Assembly: GCA_023079485.1 (NCBI GenBank)
Contig: CM041084.1
Coordinates: 18,194,609-18,258,608 of the forward strand
Origin: Archilochus colubris
Taxonomy: Eukaryota > Chordata > Aves > Apodiformes > Trochilidae
Direction: 5' to 3'
Length of the DNA stretch: 64,000 bases
Below, piece after piece: positions 1 through 13,700 of this stretch. The notes under the pieces are model-generated. The model saw only the letters and a program-made list of their open reading frames with translations. It did not search any database and had not been told where the DNA came from. The first letter of the stretch is position 1; every line of letters starts with the position of its first letter. The position numbers and the translations under genes were made by a program.

Positions 1-204
1 CTCTTGCTGCTAGAAGCCTGATATCATTTAAATACTAATGGTTACTGTTGGTCATGGTTAATTAAATGGTTGGTCTTCTAGTGATGTTTATAAGGTTCAT
101 GGCTAATAACTTACCACATGGAGGGCTGGACCATGTGTCAAAAGACAGACAAGCAGTAAATGGACTGTCAGAAAAACAGGAAAGCTGAGGCAGGGACAAA
201 AGAA

Positions 205-286
205 AATATAGGTCTTCCCATCACATTCCACTGCAAACTCAGCCAAAACCTATGATTCTAAGTATTAATGATTCTATGATAATTAT
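205..286 (+). repeat. possible CR1 3' tail remnant
   Basis: The stretch ends in TATGATTCTAAG and ATGATTCTATGATA, resembling the short terminal repeat of CR1 elements. The sequence before it is too diverged to be certain. Confidence 0.3.
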
Positions 287-1649
287 TATTCCTTTTTTTT
301 TCCTCAAAAAACATTTTAAATTTAGACTACACACAAAAGGATTCATGAAACTTTGCTATCCAAAACAGAATACAGACAGAAGTGAAAAAAAATTAAAGCT
401 GAGAAAGAGTTAAAGGAGAAAATACAGTTTTCAAGAATTTTTTAAACACAAATATGCAGTCAAATAAACCAACAGAGATGGAATAAATTTTAAAAAGACT
501 TTTCTGAACACTCTGCCAATACTACATTATCAGAGCAAAGACAAGACCAATAGATGAGAAAGTCAGAAGGGAAAAACTAATTTATGAACCTCATATAATT
601 CCACAGAAAGTTAAGAAAAACCTGGGCTTCAAACTTCAGTCTGGGTACAGCTCTAGGAACCTGTCCAATTACATGATGAGAAAGTAGGACTTCCCCTTAC
701 ACGAGTTAAAGCAGGACATGTATTCTACACGTGCTCAGAGCAGAGAATTAAGAATCAAAACCCAACATAAAATAGTTTGTTTTGTTCAGAACAATATGAG
801 GAATATTGTAACAAACGGAGATACTGCAGAAATGAAGACAGACTGACATGGAAGTAGAAGAAAGACTGATAGAGACTTTGGAGTTTGAGATATCACCAGT
901 TCAAATAGAAGTTGGACTGACTTGTCTCAATACAAAAGTACTCATCAGGGACTAAGAAATTAATTCAAAGTAAGTTGAGGCCAAGTCATGAGTTTATTTG
1001 ATCAGGAAGACAGCAAAGTCAACGAAGAGGAGTCAATAAGATCCTGACTATATACCCACTGCAATCAATGGGAAGTCTTATAGGATTAATCGAAAGTGGT
1101 TCAAGGTGTTACCAGAAAAACATTAATGTGTTGCCAGAACCAGTATGGGTAAGAAAAATTATGAGGAAGGAAAGATGAAGGTGAGAAAGTTAATGTGCAG
1201 GTAGTCTCCAGAGAAGGAAAATCAGCTCTGAACAAATGCCATGTTCACATAGTGGAGCTGCAGCAAGAACTTCTTTGCTTGAAATCAAATGCAAGTTTCA
1301 GTACGGACGAAAGTTCTCAAACAGACCCTGCTGTGGTGGCAGGTGTATCCACAGGAAATAACAGGTTTTGACCAAAACAACCACCAATACTGTATTTTTC
1401 TGAGGACTTCATATCATGTAATGGCCACATAGGAAGATTCTAATCCCCATGCGCAGTCCAAAGACTGCACTTCAAAATCACAGGTCTGTGCAGACCACTA
1501 TGAGCACAGTGCTAAAGACTTCACTGGAACCAGTGGGAAAACCTTTTATCAAGACATGGAGGGAGGTCATTAATTATGGGGCCAGATTAGATCCTGGAAT
1601 AAAACAAAGTTACTGCTTGACTCAAATCACTGAAAAGCTGAGAAATCTG

Positions 1650-1736
1650 GTCTAACTTTGTAGCTTCCTTGAGCAGGAAGCTGGACTAAAGATCTCCCAA
1701 GATCCCTTTGAGCTATCCTACGATCCTAAGAGTACC
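1650..1736 (+). repeat. diverged CR1 LINE 3' end
   Basis: The order of words (GAGCAGGAAGCTGGACTA, AAGATCTCCC, AAGATCCCTTTGAGC, CTACGATCCTAAG) follows the CR1 3' end, where a GGACTAGATGATCT-type word precedes CCTTCCAAC and the ATTCTATG tail. It is heavily mutated and lies in a SPAG6 intron. Confidence 0.6.
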
Positions 1737-4603
1737 ACTGTATGGCAGAAAATCAGTATAACTCCACTTCCAGCAATACCCCTAAACATAAATAATGTTG
1801 TTTATTTTTGTTTACCTACAAATTTGCACTGTGCTGAAGCAGGTAAGAGAGGTAGGCAAAGCATATGGAAAGCTGAGCTATTTGCATATCTCAAACATAT
1901 GAATTTTGCATTTAAAAGTAACTGAATATGGCACAAGTAAAAATTTACAAAATATTTTTCATGGACCTGGTGGTATTTTGATAGTATTTGAAACACTTTT
2001 ACACTTCTTTTCAAACACAAGCAGTAGAAATAATGAATGGCAAAATTACAGCAGACTGGTCTCTATTCTTTGGAGTAATATCCTAAAATTCATCTCAGAG
2101 GGATGTTCAAGAAAGAGCAAAACTACAAAAGCTGTTCTAAATTTTGGAATCTGACCTGGCAAGATTTATAGTTTCTTGAAATACCATGAAACATCTGTCT
2201 TGACCTGAAATCTCACAGATTTTCTGGAGACATCTGTTCACAGAAGAACAGCATTTTAAGAGATTGTTGTATGAAGACAGTAGGGAACTTAATAACCAGA
2301 GAATGTTTTTATTTAAAGAAAAAAAAAAAAGTCTTGAGTTCTCAAAATTAAACTCTTTTTCATAGGAACATGCACTGCAGTTCCTAGAGAGCAGCTTTAC
2401 CAGGTCATGGATAGAACTGCTGATTAAAAGCAGAGAGACCCTCCGACTGCAAAGAGTTATCACTGGATGCTGGGAGCCTTTGCTTGCATTCAGAGACAGA
2501 GATTCACATCCTGCCTAAGACACATCAGGACTTTAATCTGTCTCCCACAGACATCCCAGACATAAACATTCATTATTGAATTTTTCTTGCTTGGGCAAAT
2601 AAGCCTCCCTACCCCTGTCTTTTCAGAGGGAAAAAAAAAAAATCTTGTCTTAATGATGTCCCAGTTTGGCACTGAAATGATTTTTGAAACTGAAAAACTT
2701 TTTGTGGGTGGGGAAAACCATTTCACACCCAACTCTATTTTTAGAGTTTATGCTGCCATATGTGTCCACAGACAATGACAGAAAACCATAACTGCCAAGT
2801 TTTGTCAACACAAGCATGTGAATCTAATCCAGAATTTCTTGAACAATAAACACCAGATGTTGATAAGTTGTTGTCCATCTATCTGTGTGTCCCATCTCCA
2901 ACAATATCCTGTTGCAAAGGCATGCTTGTAGGAGTATAAAAAACATACCAAGCATGGAGTGATCTTTCTGCAGTGTAACTCCTCTACTTTCAGTAATCAT
3001 TTTAGAGACTTCCTGTGACTGTGATTTAGGGGAAGGGAAATCCCCCAAACTAGCCATAGCTGGGCAAGGGAAGAACAATTTTTTTTCAGGTTGGATTGTT
3101 GTTTTGTTGTTTGTTTTTTTTTAACTGATTAAACCTAGTGCTCTGACTAGATGTCATGATGCTTGCAGCTTGGTAGCACGTCTAATTTCAACCTTATTTC
3201 TGAAAGTATTCTTATTGCTTGCATAAATTGACATGAGACATGTAGATAATAATAATAAATAACTCATGACCATGGAATAAAAGCAGGTACAAGGAGTTTG
3301 CTGTCTTTGGTACCCCAATATCAGCTCCGTCTTAGCAGAAAATGCCATCACAGAGTGAACTGGACCAGCCCACAGATCAGAGAGCATTCATGCAGTGAAT
3401 AGCATGAGGGGCAATTGAGGTGAGTCAATATTGATCTACTGACACAACAAAACTACAGAAATGTTTATGTTGAGTAACACAGACACGCACACTACACACA
3501 TTTATACAAAGGAACACTTTCAAATGACACTTAAACAAATATCTTTCAGAGGGAAGCAACCCTTATTTTGCACCAAGGGTGGGATTCAGACCTGGTGGCC
3601 AAAAGATAAAGGATCTTTAGCACACAGAGGTCCCCCAAGAATTAAAAGAAAGAAATCTGTTGGGAAGGTGCTGACAACTTTGGAGTCTGTTCCAGTAAGT
3701 TAACCCCCTCTGTAAGCAGAAAGGGAAAAGCCCCCATACATTCCACAGTCCAACACTCTCTGTTGATTACAAATTAAAGAAAATAACTTTCAGTGTGAGC
3801 CTATGTGTATTACAGAGCCAAAATGAAACATAAATGCATGAGTTAATGTTATAATCCTAGAATACATTTAGCTTTAAACAATATGAATGCAAGCCACTTC
3901 TCCCACCCTTTCCAGCCAGCAGTTTCTTCCCTCAGTTCTTCAATTCATAGCTCTAAACTTTTACTTGAACTATATAAATAACTGGTAAAAGAATTATCAG
4001 CCATGTGGATCAGCTTTTAAATAGGAACATGACACAGCCAGTGAGTTATACAACTGCTTGTGAGACAGCACTTAACTGCTCAATATCGGATTTCTAGGAT
4101 CTATTCCTGACTCAGAGAAGAGTATGGTCTACTGGCAAATGATAAAATGAATCTGGCAAATTTATCCTGCAGGCACTGCTGTAAACTGAATGAAACTTGG
4201 TTCTGTCTGGTCTTCTCCATTTTACTATGTAGATAAAATAAAAACTAAGGTCGAGCAAAAGAAACTTTGTTCCACAGTAAAAGTTACGCAATGCATAAAG
4301 ATGCTGAAACATCTTCATGAAGGAGAATAAAGCAGTGCCCTTGCCTCTCCAGAAGTCCAATGCATCTCCTCATAGAGCACCTCTCATAACCAGGCTGCTG
4401 GTGGCAGACTTGCCATTTTCCCACAAAAAGTATGGCATTGTCAGATTGTCACAGGTATAGTAGCTCTTCATTCCAAATTTAAAACTGTATAGCAGTAGTA
4501 AATAAAAAGCATCTTATTCTATTTATGAACCTTATAATAATGCAATTTATTATAACTCTCACATAGCATTAAGCTGAAAGATAAGCCAGGTGAAACCTGT
4601 TAC

Positions 4604-4787
4604 CTGAATTGTGTCGGGCAATATACCCAAGTGCCCATGATGCAGCTTCTTTGACTCCAGGGTCAAAATCTTCCAAGCAAATCACAAGCATTTCCAGTGC
4701 TCCACACTGAACTATTGCCTGAGCTAGCTGTGGAGAATGTTTACCAACTGCTCTTAGCACAAATGCAGCTGCTTTCTTGTAGAAACG
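4604..4787 (-). CDS. SPAG6: SPAG6 coding exon 4
   Basis: Acceptor TATGTAG|CGTTTC and donor TTCAG|GTAACA. It encodes RFYKKAAAFVLRAVGKH through LEDFDPGVKEAASWALGYIA and RHNS, two armadillo-repeat helices pairs. It is the last SPAG6 exon visible and ends in phase 1. Confidence 0.96.
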
Positions 4788-7700
4788 CTACATAAACCAG
4801 AAAGAAAATAAATAAATAAATAAGCTTTTATTAACGTTATGTAGTTCAAAGAATTACAAAGTACAGACATATATAAATTAGGGGGTTTTTTTACTAGCAG
4901 CAGTATCTCATACAGATACAAATCAGGACCACCAGACATCACAGAGCAAACCTTAGGGTTCTTTGAGACAGCTCATGATCTAAAATTTGCAGTGAGTATA
5001 TAAACAAACAGAAAAAATGAGAGGGCTAAAGGATATGGGGAAAAGATAATAGTCTAGATAAGTCTGTTTGCTTAAATGAGTATCAAATGATAAGAGCTGC
5101 AAAAACAATAACTCTTTAGATATTTAACCAGATTACACAGGTTATGCAGGGCAAGCTCCCAAAATAATTCTACCCATCTGTGGCACTTGCAGGGTTTCAC
5201 AATTTCTAATGTATATACCCTCTGAACATCCCCATGAGAAAACATTTTTTACATTTACATACAAGAACCAGAGAATTGGGTCCAACAAAAGAGTTTAGGA
5301 TCTTCATCCTGACATGCCTAAATACTGCCTAAGCCCCCCATTAAAATCCTGAAAACCCATCCCACGAACACCCTTATTTTTTGACCAGGCATCCTGCACT
5401 TTTACTTCTGCATGTCTTTAGGAAGGAGCCCACTTCACACAGGACTAAGCAACTTGGCACCTCTGTCCTAAGTCCAAGCAAAACGCAGGCACTTTTCTCA
5501 GTCCTACCCATCACACTCAGTGCAGGATCAAACGCATGTTTTGAACATATATATAAACATATGATGCTGCAGACATACACATAAAATGCAGTGGTAGTTG
5601 TGGTTTCTTCTAAAAGCAGTTCGTCTTCCCCCTAGTAGTCACATTTCAATCTCTTCCTCTGATTTCATAACTATCACTGAGGTGCAAAAGCTGAACATTA
5701 AATTTATTCCCCTGCTTTTCAGTCCCAAAATGCAGAGCCCAGAGACAACCATCTTGTGAGAAAGACACATCCTCTCCCTTGTGAAGCCACTGGGCAGCAA
5801 CGAGTGTGAGATTCACTGGGACACAAGTAACCTACTGCCATGTCCACAGGCCCAGAGGATGCTCTCCAGGCTGGCAGCTGACACATCATCCCTATGGACA
5901 AGCTCTAAAGTAGCCCCTCCCTGTCTGCCAGCTGCCTTTAATCTCATTCCAAGATGCTTGATTCTCCCTGCTCTGCACAGGGAGCCTGGGAACTTTACAG
6001 TGCTAGATTCCACTGCCAAGGTACGCAAAACTTAAGCAATACAAAGCCCACATCCCTTTTGGATCAAGTCCAGAGAAACCAAGAACCACCTGAGTGCTTT
6101 GGCACATCCTATAAGGTGTCCAAACACCTTCAGAATTCTAATCTAAAGCACTAAGGTACAGGAACAGAGGTGTATGTGCAGTGGCTCCACAGGAAGTAAA
6201 ATGCACCCAGGCCCACTCCCTGGCCCTGAAGCAGAGTGGCACAACCTACATACCAAATGCATCCACCTAAACTCCTCTTTCCTCAGATCAGAAAGGTTAA
6301 GTTTTGCTGAACTTAATGAAGCTACAGTTGTTTACACCAGCCTCTGTCTGTGCAAATATGGGTATGTTATTTCTGCTAAGTAATTATGCTCCTGGCAAAG
6401 AAAAACACTTCTTTGTTTTTATTATTCAAAACACATTTATTTACAAACAAACCATGCTCAAAGGCACTGTCAGAACACTCTGTAAAGCTGTATTTTGACT
6501 TGGTTTAATTGACAAAACATTGATCTGGATTATGACCCTGTAACTGTTCTCCCTAAATCAGTAGAATCAGTATTTATTATGTGCTAAAAGAATCTGCTTC
6601 TTAAATACACGTTGATACATCAACAGGGAGTGGAATGGAAGTGTCTCTGGGCTGGGTCTTTTTTGCCTATGGGAAGTAACAAACAGCACACATTGCTAAA
6701 CTCTGCATGAACTGGATAATGAGTTTCCTTCCCTTGCCCTCAGTCACCACAGCATAGTAGGCTTTCCATGACCTCACACTAATCTTGCTGCTGCCCCAAG
6801 TGATTCTGAATTACAGCCATCTCTATGTAAAGACAGCACAGGCAGTAACATGGAAGAGATAAATCAGGGTGCTCAAGCTCATTTAGTGAGGGCTTTGAGC
6901 TGTAGCAGAAGGCTAGTTTCCAAAACAGAGGATAAAGAGGGTTTTTTCACTTCTTCCCTTCAAAATGAAATAACTGAAATGGTTATAAACCTCTTTAACT
7001 AAAACCTTAACTTTCTATACAGCAATACCTTGATATCAAGGTTTTTCTTTAGTTTTTTTGTTTGTGGTGGTGGTGGTTTTGTTCAGGTGGTTGGTTTTTT
7101 AGATTAATTGTATAAGAAATAACATATATGCACTAAAAATACACACTGAATACTTACAGTTACGGTTTCCTCAAAAGACCGAAAATGAAAATTTTTGCAA
7201 GTTATACTACCACCGAAATACTATTTCTCCTAAATCTAATAAATCAAAACTGCAACCTAAGTATAGCTGTGATATCAATACATTTAACTCTCAGCTGTCA
7301 TTTTCCAGTTATTAGGAAACTTATTTGAAGGTATTTCTCTTATTATAGGTTAGGACCACTGGGAAATCATAAGTGGAATATAGGCAAAATCTAAAGAAAA
7401 ATAGAAACAAGGGAGAAAAAGACATTACCAGATTTATTTGCATTGCAATTGTGACTACATGTTTGGTTTTGAAAAATATGAAGGTGAAAACCTTTCACTG
7501 TACTTTCCTGTGGCACTGGTTTGATGTTTCTCATGCTACAGGTTTCCAAAAGGCTATGTTCGGAGATATTAAGTATTTTGTTACAGAAGTTCAGTTTCTC
7601 ATACGTATTTTACCGATGTTTGGTATTATTGACAAATCCTAGTGAATTATCACTACAGCTTTCAAATGGTCTCATTTTTAAAGAGGGACCTTTTATAAAG

Positions 7701-10700
7701 CATCATTCAACATTTTAAAAACATAATAGTGCTATGACTATTTCCTATAATGCACTGTAAGGTAAGATGATATCTTAAACTCAAGCTTATTTGAAGTCAA
7801 ACTTAAACACACAATACACACCAGTCTCTCACAGGTTCAAACAGATATGCTGTCTCTTTACTTCAGTACATTTATTGCTACATTAGAATAACAGCAGACA
7901 GATGCTACAGAAAGATTTCCCTTTCCCTGTCCAACACTTAAAAAAAAAATTATATTACTTAAGAAAACAATGATGCCTTACATTCTGTTCAGACAATGAA
8001 TACATGAGCTGTGGAAGAATGTCTTCCTTCACAACTGCCTCTGCCAGGTCATCGTTATAATTGGCAAGTCTCCCAAGAGCCAAAGCAGCAGTATGTTGAA
8101 CAGTTGGGACACTATCCAGCAAAAGAGGTCTCAGCAAAGATATTACACCTGAGTTACATCAGGAAGAGAAAAGCACATTTGGTGAGCAGAAGTTTTTGAA
8201 ACATTTGCCTTAATGCATAAAAATCTATTAAATTACTCTTCCAGGTAACAATGACTTGTAGGAAATCCAGGTGTTCCACTGAAATGAAGTCAGCACATGG
8301 ATAGCACTGCTGGTGCAAAGCAATGTTCCTCCCCACTTTTGATAGGTACAAAATACTTCTGAAATATAAAAAAAAAGTCACATGTAAAAATAAGCTATAT
8401 TCAAACATCTATAAAATACATGTCTTAAAGTATATACAAGAAAAACAGTATATTCAAACACATATGTAAAAGGTGTGTGTTAGAGTATGCAGAGGAAATT
8501 CCACCTGGAGGTGAACTGAGTGTCCTGGTGAGCTGACATTGGCATGTCACCTATTCAGCATGTCAGCCAAAGCTCTACACTGAATTACAGCAAATTACAT
8601 TTCATCTATTATAAGCAACAATTTATTTATCCATACTACACTCCAGATAGAAGAGCTGAAGATTTCTCATGTCATTATTTATGATGTGTTTTCACTGATG
8701 AGTCCACTCTGTATCAGCTAAACACGAAAGAATATGAAAGCCCATTCTCTAGGGTGGTCTCAGAATACATGCTTGAAACTATAGGTGAGGTAAACAGCTG
8801 TGACATGAACCATTAGCAGTTCCAGCCTAAAAAAATCCTTACATCTATACATATCTGGCTAAAAATAGGAAGTGGGAGGAGTGAACTTTCCATTCTTTCA
8901 ATAAGAGGGAGGAGGTCACAGTGCAGTTCTGCAGGCCTCTGTGCAGGGATATGTCCCATTTAGTGCTCATCGATGATCTGGAACAGCATGAACAGTGAGG
9001 TGAGACTTTGCTGGTGTCTCAAAGTTATTCAAGGTGGTACCAGTGAGGGAAACTCTGAGAAACCAGACACTGAATGACTGGATTACAAAATGGCAAATGA
9101 AAGAGAACACATATCAGGGAGCCAATCCTATCCTTGCATATTCAGTGATGGACCCCAAAGAGATAATTACCACCCAGGAGAAAGACCTCGATGATACAAC
9201 AGACTGCTTCATGGAGATACTAGCCCACTGTTTAGTAATAGAGAAGAAACTTTACCCACAGAAGCATACAAAGCTCTCAGGATTATCTGGAAAGGCATAG
9301 AGGCCAAAGCTGAGACCATGACTATGCTGTTGTGTAATTCTAACCTACATTTAAAACCCTCCTTTAGAGCAAAACTTCAATTGGGAGACAAATGAGATCC
9401 ACATGGTTACATAAAAATCACAGTTTGTAAGGTCTGGGAAGGGAATATTATTTGTACTATGATTGTTTGAAAGTGCTGTCCCTGTACCAGCCATCTGCAT
9501 GAATTAATACTTCTGAGCTTTATACTTCATCCAGAAAGCAATGCTCTCTGAAGATGCAGAAGTGCTGCAACAGAACACCAAACACTTAGAGCTACAGTTA
9601 GAAATCTGCCAGCTGTCCATTTGTTATGCTACTTTTTGGGGTTTTTTGCTCAGAAAGATTTATCTGGGTGACTGTGGATGAAGGCAAGACCTCCCTTCTC
9701 CAGAGCTCATGTGGTTAATAAGCAAAGGTCTTCTGGTGCAAAAAGTCCCACAACATTGGGATGACTGCCTAATGGCAGATGACACCGAGCTATAACACAG
9801 GCACAGCATGACAAAATAAAACTGAGGGCCTCTGAGCAAGGAATAGTCTAAAGGGATGGAGGCTTTAACAAGTTTTACCCACAGCATACTTCTGCATAGA
9901 AGGGCACTCTGGAAAAAAAAAAACAAACAACAAAAGTTGAGCAGCAGTGTAATCCTCACAGAGAACATTTACTTTAAATTAAAACCAAACTGCTCCCAGC
10001 AAGGAGAAAATAGCCTAATAATCCATACATGGCTTTTATACTGTGTATGTTGCTATGCTGTGCTATACTGCTATGCTGACCACTAATGAATTTGTTCTGG
10101 AAAGTCAATAAACGAGACAGAAATTGCACTGCCATGCGAGATATCACCTCCCAGAATGTTCTTGAGGCAAAATAATGCAGGTCTCAGGGGAGCATGCAAT
10201 AAAAGGAGAAAATTCAAACTAATTTGTGAAGTCTAGTAGTGCTACAGAAGCACCAAAAATGGCTCTATAACATGCATTATTTGACCATAACTATGTGGTC
10301 CTTTCCACATGTAAGACCTATGGAAATTATAGTATATCTGGGGCCTGCTCATACTTCTGTCAAAGCCACTGGGAGCAGAAACTGGCCCAAGCCAGAACTC
10401 CTCTCTGCATTTTGAATTACATTCAAATTTATTTAACATTATCTTAGAGCAGAAAACAGGTGAGAAGCTTCCAACAACTTCCATTTACCTCTACGATTCA
10501 CTCAGGTGAACAGGGCCACACAGAGTGGCAAGTAGCAGAGCCTTGCTGATGAAAAGTTTAGCAGAACTCTGAAGGATCTCTAAGCAAGCTTGTGACAGAA
10601 ATGGGAAAGTTAAATTCAAAGGCAGCGACACATAAAGTAAACTACAAAATAAGGCATTGGACTAGATTTGTTTTGGAAGAGTTCCCACTAGCAACTCAGC

Positions 10701-13700
10701 AACAGAGTAACTAGGAATTACTGCCAAATATTCTGCCTTGTATCAAGGAACCTTTACTGACCCTGGGCAAGCAATGATTGATTCCTCTGTCTATCCTCGG
10801 TTTCACACTCAGATTTGTTTCAAAGAATGACATGCTTTAGAAACTGGATCATCCTTAACACACTTCTCAAGTGGAGCTGTTGTGCACAGGCCTGATGCAC
10901 TTTCTTTCTTTTAGCAAGGAAGTGCTGGCTACTGCCTATCTGGAAGAAAAGAAAAAAAAAAAACAACCACTCAAGGCAGCAGCAGGTTCCAAGTTTCTGT
11001 AGCCCAAACAAATAGTCACTATTCTGGAGGCTGCAATCTTTATTTGGTCATTTTCTTCCTTGGGGAAAACTACCTGGAAGTCATGGATAATCCCTCTACC
11101 CTCCTCCAGCCCCCTACCAAACCCTTGTCAAACTTGACTAGACACAAGTCAGAGAAACATCATTCTACATTTCAAATTCTGTCAATTTCTGCACTGGAAG
11201 ATGACCATTCCTACCTTATTCTCCTTCCTTAAAAACAAAATTTATTTCTATTTTAAAACATAAATGAAAAGGTCACTCTGCGCTAGTGTTGTCTTTGGAT
11301 ACCCTCTTATCTTGAGGATGCTGTCTTTCTAACTTATGCTTCAAATTGAATATAACCTTGTCTTCTTATTTTTGTGTTGTACCTGCTACATTAAGAACAT
11401 CCACTGAGCTCATATTCATCATATTCCTTTGATTTTTCAGGGCTCCTGATGTCAAACTCAGCTGATTTAAGAAGGAAAAAAAATTATTTCTGCTTCACAC
11501 CAATTCCCTGACTTCAACTACCTTTTCCTAGAAGCAACATAGCAGCAAGTTTGAAGCAGGAGACTCAAAACAAATTTCCCAGAAGAACAGTGAGAGAGTG
11601 AACTTTCACCCTCACTCATCTTGATGCTGCCTCTTCCAGAGATGCGTTACACATGTCTCAAGTCCACACTCCTGAAGTGTGACTCACCCCTAGAAGGGCT
11701 TCCTCACTGTGATGATTCCATGCACAACACAACTACAATCCTTCAGATATCAAAGGGAACATAGATACAGTTTGGTAACAGAAACTAAGTGATCAAATAA
11801 TCTGTACAGCAATTACCAGATGGTGTGGGACATAACGCAGATTCAATTTGACAGCAGGCCTGGAGATTTCTAAAGGATCAAGAAGCAGTAAATTTCTCCT
11901 CCTTAAAAGCTGATCTGGCTGATCATTTTCCATACCCTGTTTCTGCATTAATGGAGCAGAACTTATCCTGTTCCAAAAGGACTGAGTTTATGAAAATGAC
12001 CCTCACAGGGCTGGTTAGTGGCCACCACTCAATCCTCCACAGACACACAAAAACCGATGTGGTCACAAGGAGCTGCTTCTTCCTAATAACCACTTGCTAA
12101 GAAGTTCCAAATCAATTCTGGTTTTGGAATTTCTTCTTGTCAAATCTCCTCCAAACAGGCCATGAGGCTGAGAAGAGGTAGAATCCTGCAGCAGTTGAGC
12201 TTTCAGTTGATTAAGTTAAGGAAAAAGCCGGTCCTCCAGATTCAGACACATTTACTTTCTCTTCTCTCATATCTCTGGTACTGTCCCTAATACACAGCCT
12301 CCTTCTTCCCTTCGCCAGGCACCACCACATTGTCAGGCCTCTGGGAAAGCCACTCTCCTCACTTGATCTACTACAGCTCCAAAGATAACCTTTCGTCTTT
12401 TATGCCACATTGCATACTTCTCTCCCACCTCTCCTCCCAATAAATCTCAGCAAAGCTTTTAACTCAAAATAAAAATTAATTTAAAACAAAAATTTAAAAG
12501 TGCATACTTCACAAGAGAGGGTGAGTAAACCCCAATGTTAAAACAGGCTATATGGGGACACTGTATTTTGTCCATGCATAACCACTTGTAAGGTCCAGAT
12601 AGGGCAATAACACCGATGCTGTAAGGGAGCCAGTCTTTTTCTGCACAGCTGACTCGACAGCCCTCCTGCCTACACATCCTACACTCCCAGCAGGCTTTCT
12701 ACAAAGCACAGTGGCATCAAAGCACATTTTAAAATATTATTTAAAATGGGGAACTACATCCTGAAATTCCTTCCCAGAGTCTGATTCTCCTTACACAGTG
12801 ACAAGTGTGCAACTGTCACATATGAAATAGGTGCCTTTCAAATTTGTATACTACAAAGTTGAGAAAAGCATGGGCAAAAAAGTCTCGGTGTAATTGAGTG
12901 GGGGAAACAAATTTGAACAGACTTTTCTCAAAAATAAAGACACCTAAAACCACTCCAAAGATCTGGAAACACAGCTCTTAAAACCTGTCACCAGTGGAAT
13001 ATATCTGGACAGAACCAGAACTCCTGACATCTGCACAAAACCAGACCATGAAGTAGGAGAAAATCTGCCATGCCACATGGGTTTGTGATGGAGCCCTGAT
13101 CTGATGCTGACAAGCCCTGTGGCCAGGCTATAGCCTCTTGTCAACATGGACTGTGATACAAAAGAAGATGCCACGAGGTAACAGAGGGAGAGGACTATGC
13201 TGGATTGCAGGGATGCAAAAACTCAGAAGCATCTTGACACTGGGCAGAATTGGAAAGGAGACAGAAGGCAGGGACCTGGGTTTGTGGTGGGTGGTGAAGT
13301 GGGCTGATGAAGTGGGAGGATTGGAAAAGGTCTTCTTGTACATTGGCATTTTGTAACTTGGGTTTCGGGACCCTGCAGACTGACCAGCAAGTAAATAAGG
13401 CAGAGGGGCAGAAGCTGAAGTTATCTGCCTAGATGATAAAAATATGCCAGCAGCAATGAGAAGGAAACCCAGGTGTGACCAGGATCCCAGCACACAGAAT
13501 CCCATGGCAACAGATAGGCTACTAGACCAAATAGCTTCAAATTTCTTTTTCCATGTGGCAGACTCAGCTTTCCCTATGACTTCCACAGTCATTATACTTG
13601 AGAATGTGATCAGCCCCAAGAAAGGGGTTAAAGAGCTGATCCTGTAGTATCTTCAAAGGCAAAGGCTAAGTTGAAAAACTAAACTGCTTCCTAACCTCAG

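Larger units (their letters stand above)
1..4603 (-). other. SPAG6 intron 4 (partial), no exon seen
   Basis: AT-rich sequence downstream of SPAG6 exon 4 in the gene's direction. I looked for the next conserved armadillo segment on the minus strand and did not find it. Apart from weak CR1 relics near 0.2-0.3 and 1.65-1.74 kb nothing recognisable is present. Confidence 0.7.

Noticed and set aside
13128..13619. 163-codon minus-strand frame in SPAG6 intron 2 with a hydrophobic segment
   Set aside because: One frame of this length is expected by chance in 64 kb over six frames. No homology was recognised and no retrocopy signs (poly-A tail, repeats at the ends) were seen.
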